A DNA stretch of 64,000 nt from Burkholderiales bacterium (lineage in GTDB: Bacteria; Pseudomonadota; Gammaproteobacteria; Burkholderiales; WYBJ01): the NCBI GenBank assembly GCA_022841915.1, contig JALHQN010000006.1, positions 1 through 64,000 of the forward strand. The letters run 5' to 3'. The translations under genes and the position numbers were made by a program. This document shows positions 57,876 through 64,000 of this stretch, piece by piece. The notes under the pieces are model-generated. The model was not told the DNA's origin and did not search any database. It worked only from the letters and a program-made list of their open reading frames with translations. Numbering within the stretch: position 1 is the first letter of the stretch; each line of letters opens with the position of its first letter.

Positions 57876-58331
57876 ATGCGCGTTGCATTGCTCATCCACC
57901 TGCTCGGCTCCATCATCTGGATAGGCGGGATGTTTTTCGCCTACGTGGCCCTCCGTCCGGCGGCTGCCCGTCTGCTCGAGCCGCCCCAGCGTCTTCCCCT
58001 TTGGCGCGATACCCTGGGGCGTTTCTTCGTCTGGGTATGGATATCCATTGCGGCGATCTACGCCAGTGGATTTCACATGCTCGCAGCTGCCTACGGACTC
58101 AAGTCTTCGCCTCCCTACGTGCTCACGATGTTCGGTATCGCCACCGTGATGACCGTGATTTTCATGTACATCTATTTTTGGCCATTCAAGCACCTGGTTC
58201 GCCATGTAGAGAGCAGCAGTTGGAAAGAGGCAGGCGCTGCACTCAACAGCATCAGGCGCCTTGTGGCAGTGAATCTTCTGCTTGGGATCGCGACGGTGGT
58301 CGTTGCCGTCACAGGAGGCTTGCTCGCCTAG
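57876..58331 (+). CDS. CopD-family (copper resistance D-like) membrane protein
   Basis: A 151-residue membrane protein with four transmembrane segments. Histidines near the start (LIHLLGSIIWIGGMFFAY) and in helix 2-3 (ASGFHMLAAAYG, PFKHLVRH) match the CopD-like / DUF2214-like pattern, where they bind haem or copper. A link to copper or haem is possible but unproven. It lies between rnhB and the TrmH gene on the same strand. Confidence 0.8.
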   Translation: MRVALLIHLLGSIIWIGGMFFAYVALRPAAARLLEPPQRLPLWRDTLGRFFVWVWISIAAIYASGFHMLAAAYGLKSSPPYVLTMFGIATVMTVIFMYIYFWPFKHLVRHVESSSWKEAGAALNSIRRLVAVNLLLGIATVVVAVTGGLLA

Positions 58332-58470
58332 GTCATGCACCGCTCCCGGCACGGTTATTCAGCGTTCGAGTGAACGTCTGCACAGCCCGAGATACCAGGG
58401 ATGTCGATGTTTGCCAGCCTGATCGGCTTAGTCTGGCGCTGCTGTTTCGCGGTTGCATTCGTTCGGGCTC

Positions 58471-59268
58471 ATGAATCGTATCGTCTCGCGTTCCAATCCC
58501 CAGTTCAAGGCTTTGCGGCTGCTGTCGACCACAGCGAGGGAGCGGCGCCGTCAAGGACGAACGCTGATCGACGGACCTCATCTCGTCTCGAGCTACCTCG
58601 ATCATGGGTGTTCGCCGATACTCGCGGCCGTCAGTGACGATGCCCTGGCGAGACCCGAGATCGCGGCTTTGCTCGATCGGCTGGGGCCTTGCGAGATCGT
58701 CTGTTTCGCAGCACCCCTGTTCTCGGCGATTGCTCCTGTGGATACGCCCGTTGGCATCCTGGCCGTCGTGGAGATTCCCTCGGTAAGCGACGATCGTCCA
58801 CTCGGGGAGTTCGTCGTCATGCTCGACGGCATACAGGATCCGGGCAATGTCGGAACGATCATTCGCTCGGCGGCGGCGGCGGGGGCGACCGATGTTCTGC
58901 TTTCCGCCGGCTGCGCCGACGCTTGGGCGCCGCGCACGCTCAGAGCAGCCATGGGCGCGCATTTCGCATTGTCGGTGCGCTCTGGCGTGGATCTTGGTCG
59001 GGCGGCAGCCGCGTTCTCCGGAAAGGTCGTGGCTATGGTCGTCCACGGGGGCTTGCAGATGCACACGATCGATCTAAGTGGCCCGGTGGCTTTCGTGCTG
59101 GGCAGCGAAGGCGCCGGCCTGAGCCCAAGCCTCGAGCTGCAAGCCGATGTCCGGGCATCCATTCCCATGGCGCGCAGCGTCGAATCCCTCAGCGTGGGGG
59201 CGGCGGCGGCGGTGATCTTCTTCGAAAGGGTGCGGCAGTCGATCGTTGAAGGACCGCCTGCCCAATAG
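58471..59268 (+). CDS. TrmH-family SPOUT RNA methyltransferase
   Basis: A 265-residue rRNA or tRNA 2'-O-methyltransferase of the SpoU/TrmH class. An N-terminal substrate-binding part (RSNPQFKALRLLSTTARERRR) precedes the SPOUT knot, with motif 1 LDGIQDPGNVGTIIRSA, motif 2 FVLGSEGAGLSP and motif 3 IPMARSVESLSVGAAAAV. The target base is unknown. The ATG at 58471 was chosen over a TTG 18 bases upstream. Confidence 0.92.
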   Translation: MNRIVSRSNPQFKALRLLSTTARERRRQGRTLIDGPHLVSSYLDHGCSPILAAVSDDALARPEIAALLDRLGPCEIVCFAAPLFSAIAPVDTPVGILAVVEIPSVSDDRPLGEFVVMLDGIQDPGNVGTIIRSAAAAGATDVLLSAGCADAWAPRTLRAAMGAHFALSVRSGVDLGRAAAAFSGKVVAMVVHGGLQMHTIDLSGPVAFVLGSEGAGLSPSLELQADVRASIPMARSVESLSVGAAAAVIFFERVRQSIVEGPPAQ

Positions 59269-59310
59269 GGCGTAAGCACTACGAGTGGATGCGGCGGGGC
59301 GGATGCACTC

Positions 59311-60150
59311 TCAGTAGACGTGGCGCACGAGCCGCGTATCGTGCAGGATCGTCGCTGCGATTTCTTCGATCGACTTGCTCGTGGTATCGAGGTAGGGCAC
59401 GCCCTCTTGCCGGAGCAATGCTTCAGCGGCACGCACCTCGAACTGACAATTCGTCAACGTCGAATAGCGGCTGCCGGGGCGACGCTCGTTGCGGACCAAC
59501 TGAAGTCTTTCAGGCTGGATGGTCAGGCCGTAGAGCTTTCGACGCAATTGGTGCAGCTGAGGAGGCAGGGCGTTTCGGTTGAAATCCTCGGCCACCAAGG
59601 GGTAGTTGGCCGTACGGATTCCGTATTGAAGCGCCATGTAGAGGCAGGTGGGCGTCTTGCCCGAGCGAGACACGCCCACGAGCACGATATCTGCTTCGCC
59701 CAGATCACGCGTAGAGATCCCGTCGTCGTGACTGAGCGCGAAATTGACGGCTTCGATGCGGCGGTGGTACTCGCCCAGATCATCGGCACTGTGGGAGCGG
59801 CCGACGACGCGCGCCGAGCGAACCCCCAGCTCCTGTTCCAGGATGGTGATGAAAAAATGGAAGCAATCGACGACGAGCGCATTCGCGCCTACCAGCGCCT
59901 GTTCGATTTCCGAGTTCACCAGCGTGCAGAAGACCAACGAGCGCGTGCCATCGGCCTCGGCTGCTCGATTGATCTCCTCCACGAGGGCCTTGGCTTTGTC
60001 GATCGTATCGATGAAAGGCTTGGTAAGTTCGGTGAATCGCACGCCCTCGAACTGAGTAAGAAGACTGTGTCCCAGCATCTCACACGTGATGCCAGTTCGA
60101 TCCGATACGAAAAACGCCGTGCGCTTGATGGCGTCGGGGCCAGGTTGCAT
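59311..60150 (-). CDS. ppsR: Phosphoenolpyruvate synthase regulatory protein
   Basis: A 279-residue bifunctional serine/threonine kinase and phosphorylase (DUF299 family) that switches PEP synthase off and on by ADP-dependent phosphorylation. It opens TAFFVSDRTGITCEMLGHSLL and has the P-loop GVSRSGKTPTCLYMALQ, then ANYPLV. The ATG at 60150 starts the conserved region. It is divergent from ppsA across 73 bases, as in many proteobacteria. Confidence 0.95.
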   Translation of the reverse strand: MQPGPDAIKRTAFFVSDRTGITCEMLGHSLLTQFEGVRFTELTKPFIDTIDKAKALVEEINRAAEADGTRSLVFCTLVNSEIEQALVGANALVVDCFHFFITILEQELGVRSARVVGRSHSADDLGEYHRRIEAVNFALSHDDGISTRDLGEADIVLVGVSRSGKTPTCLYMALQYGIRTANYPLVAEDFNRNALPPQLHQLRRKLYGLTIQPERLQLVRNERRPGSRYSTLTNCQFEVRAAEALLRQEGVPYLDTTSKSIEEIAATILHDTRLVRHVY

Positions 60151-60223
60151 AAGTGCTCGCGTCGGCAAGTCGAACGGGTAAAATATCCACTTTCTCCACC
60201 GCTTACAACCTCGACGGGACCGC

Positions 60224-64000
<3,777 letters not shown>

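Overview
The window is a high-GC bacterial chromosome segment, most likely from a betaproteobacterium of Burkholderiales/Nitrosomonadales type. This is inferred from content and order, not from a database search. The evidence is the cell-envelope run frr-uppS-cdsA-dxr-rseP-bamA-skp-lpxD-fabZ-lpxA-lpxB-rnhB followed by a TrmH-type methylase and the divergent ppsR/ppsA pair, the orphan Bug-type solute receptors beside CoA-transferase, MmgE/PrpD and FAH genes, and a PEP-CTERM protein. I see no rRNA, tRNA, CRISPR array, insertion sequence or prophage.

Bases 1-17,800 form an accessory and catabolic region. It holds the end of a peptide ABC ATPase and a convergent family-5 binding protein, a MoxR/VWA pair, a free-standing BLUF photoreceptor, a small methyltransferase, a Bug receptor with a lactonase-like beta-propeller, an SnoaL/NTF2-like protein, and a HAF-repeat PEP-CTERM gene broken by one in-frame TGA. 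A CaiB-type CoA-transferase then diverges from a MmgE/PrpD - Bug receptor - FAH-family run.

Bases 17,900-26,760 carry the most striking unit: ten closely packed minus-strand genes. The first encodes a B12-binding MerR regulator of the LitR/CarH light-sensor class, with the W-x9-EH and E-x-H-x-x-G motifs intact. Next come two cyclopropane-synthase-like methyltransferases, DUF2878, DUF1295, an acyl desaturase, a FAD oxidoreductase, DUF1365 and GTP cyclohydrolase I. The last gene encodes a short BLUF blue-light protein. It reads as a light-controlled membrane-lipid-modification operon with a photoreceptor at each end.

Bases 27,100-40,000 are mixed housekeeping: tadA with an L,D-transpeptidase, an SDR, and an unusual class II aldolase-SDR fusion that overlaps mtnA. 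With the thioinosine phosphorylase gene further on, this suggests a DHAP-shunt route for methylthioadenosine. Also here are a GNAT, an NRDE protein, ygfZ, a type I secretion ABC/HlyD pair ending in a ygfX-like gene, and peptide deformylase.

Bases 40,000-64,000 are a dense core-genome block: glnD and map on the minus strand, then rpsB-tsf-pyrH-frr-uppS-cdsA-dxr-rseP-bamA-skp-lpxD-fabZ-lpxA-lpxB-rnhB with many 1-23 base overlaps and several GTG/TTG starts. CopD-like and TrmH genes, ppsR/ppsA, and the first two thirds or more of pyrG follow, with pyrG cut off by the window end.
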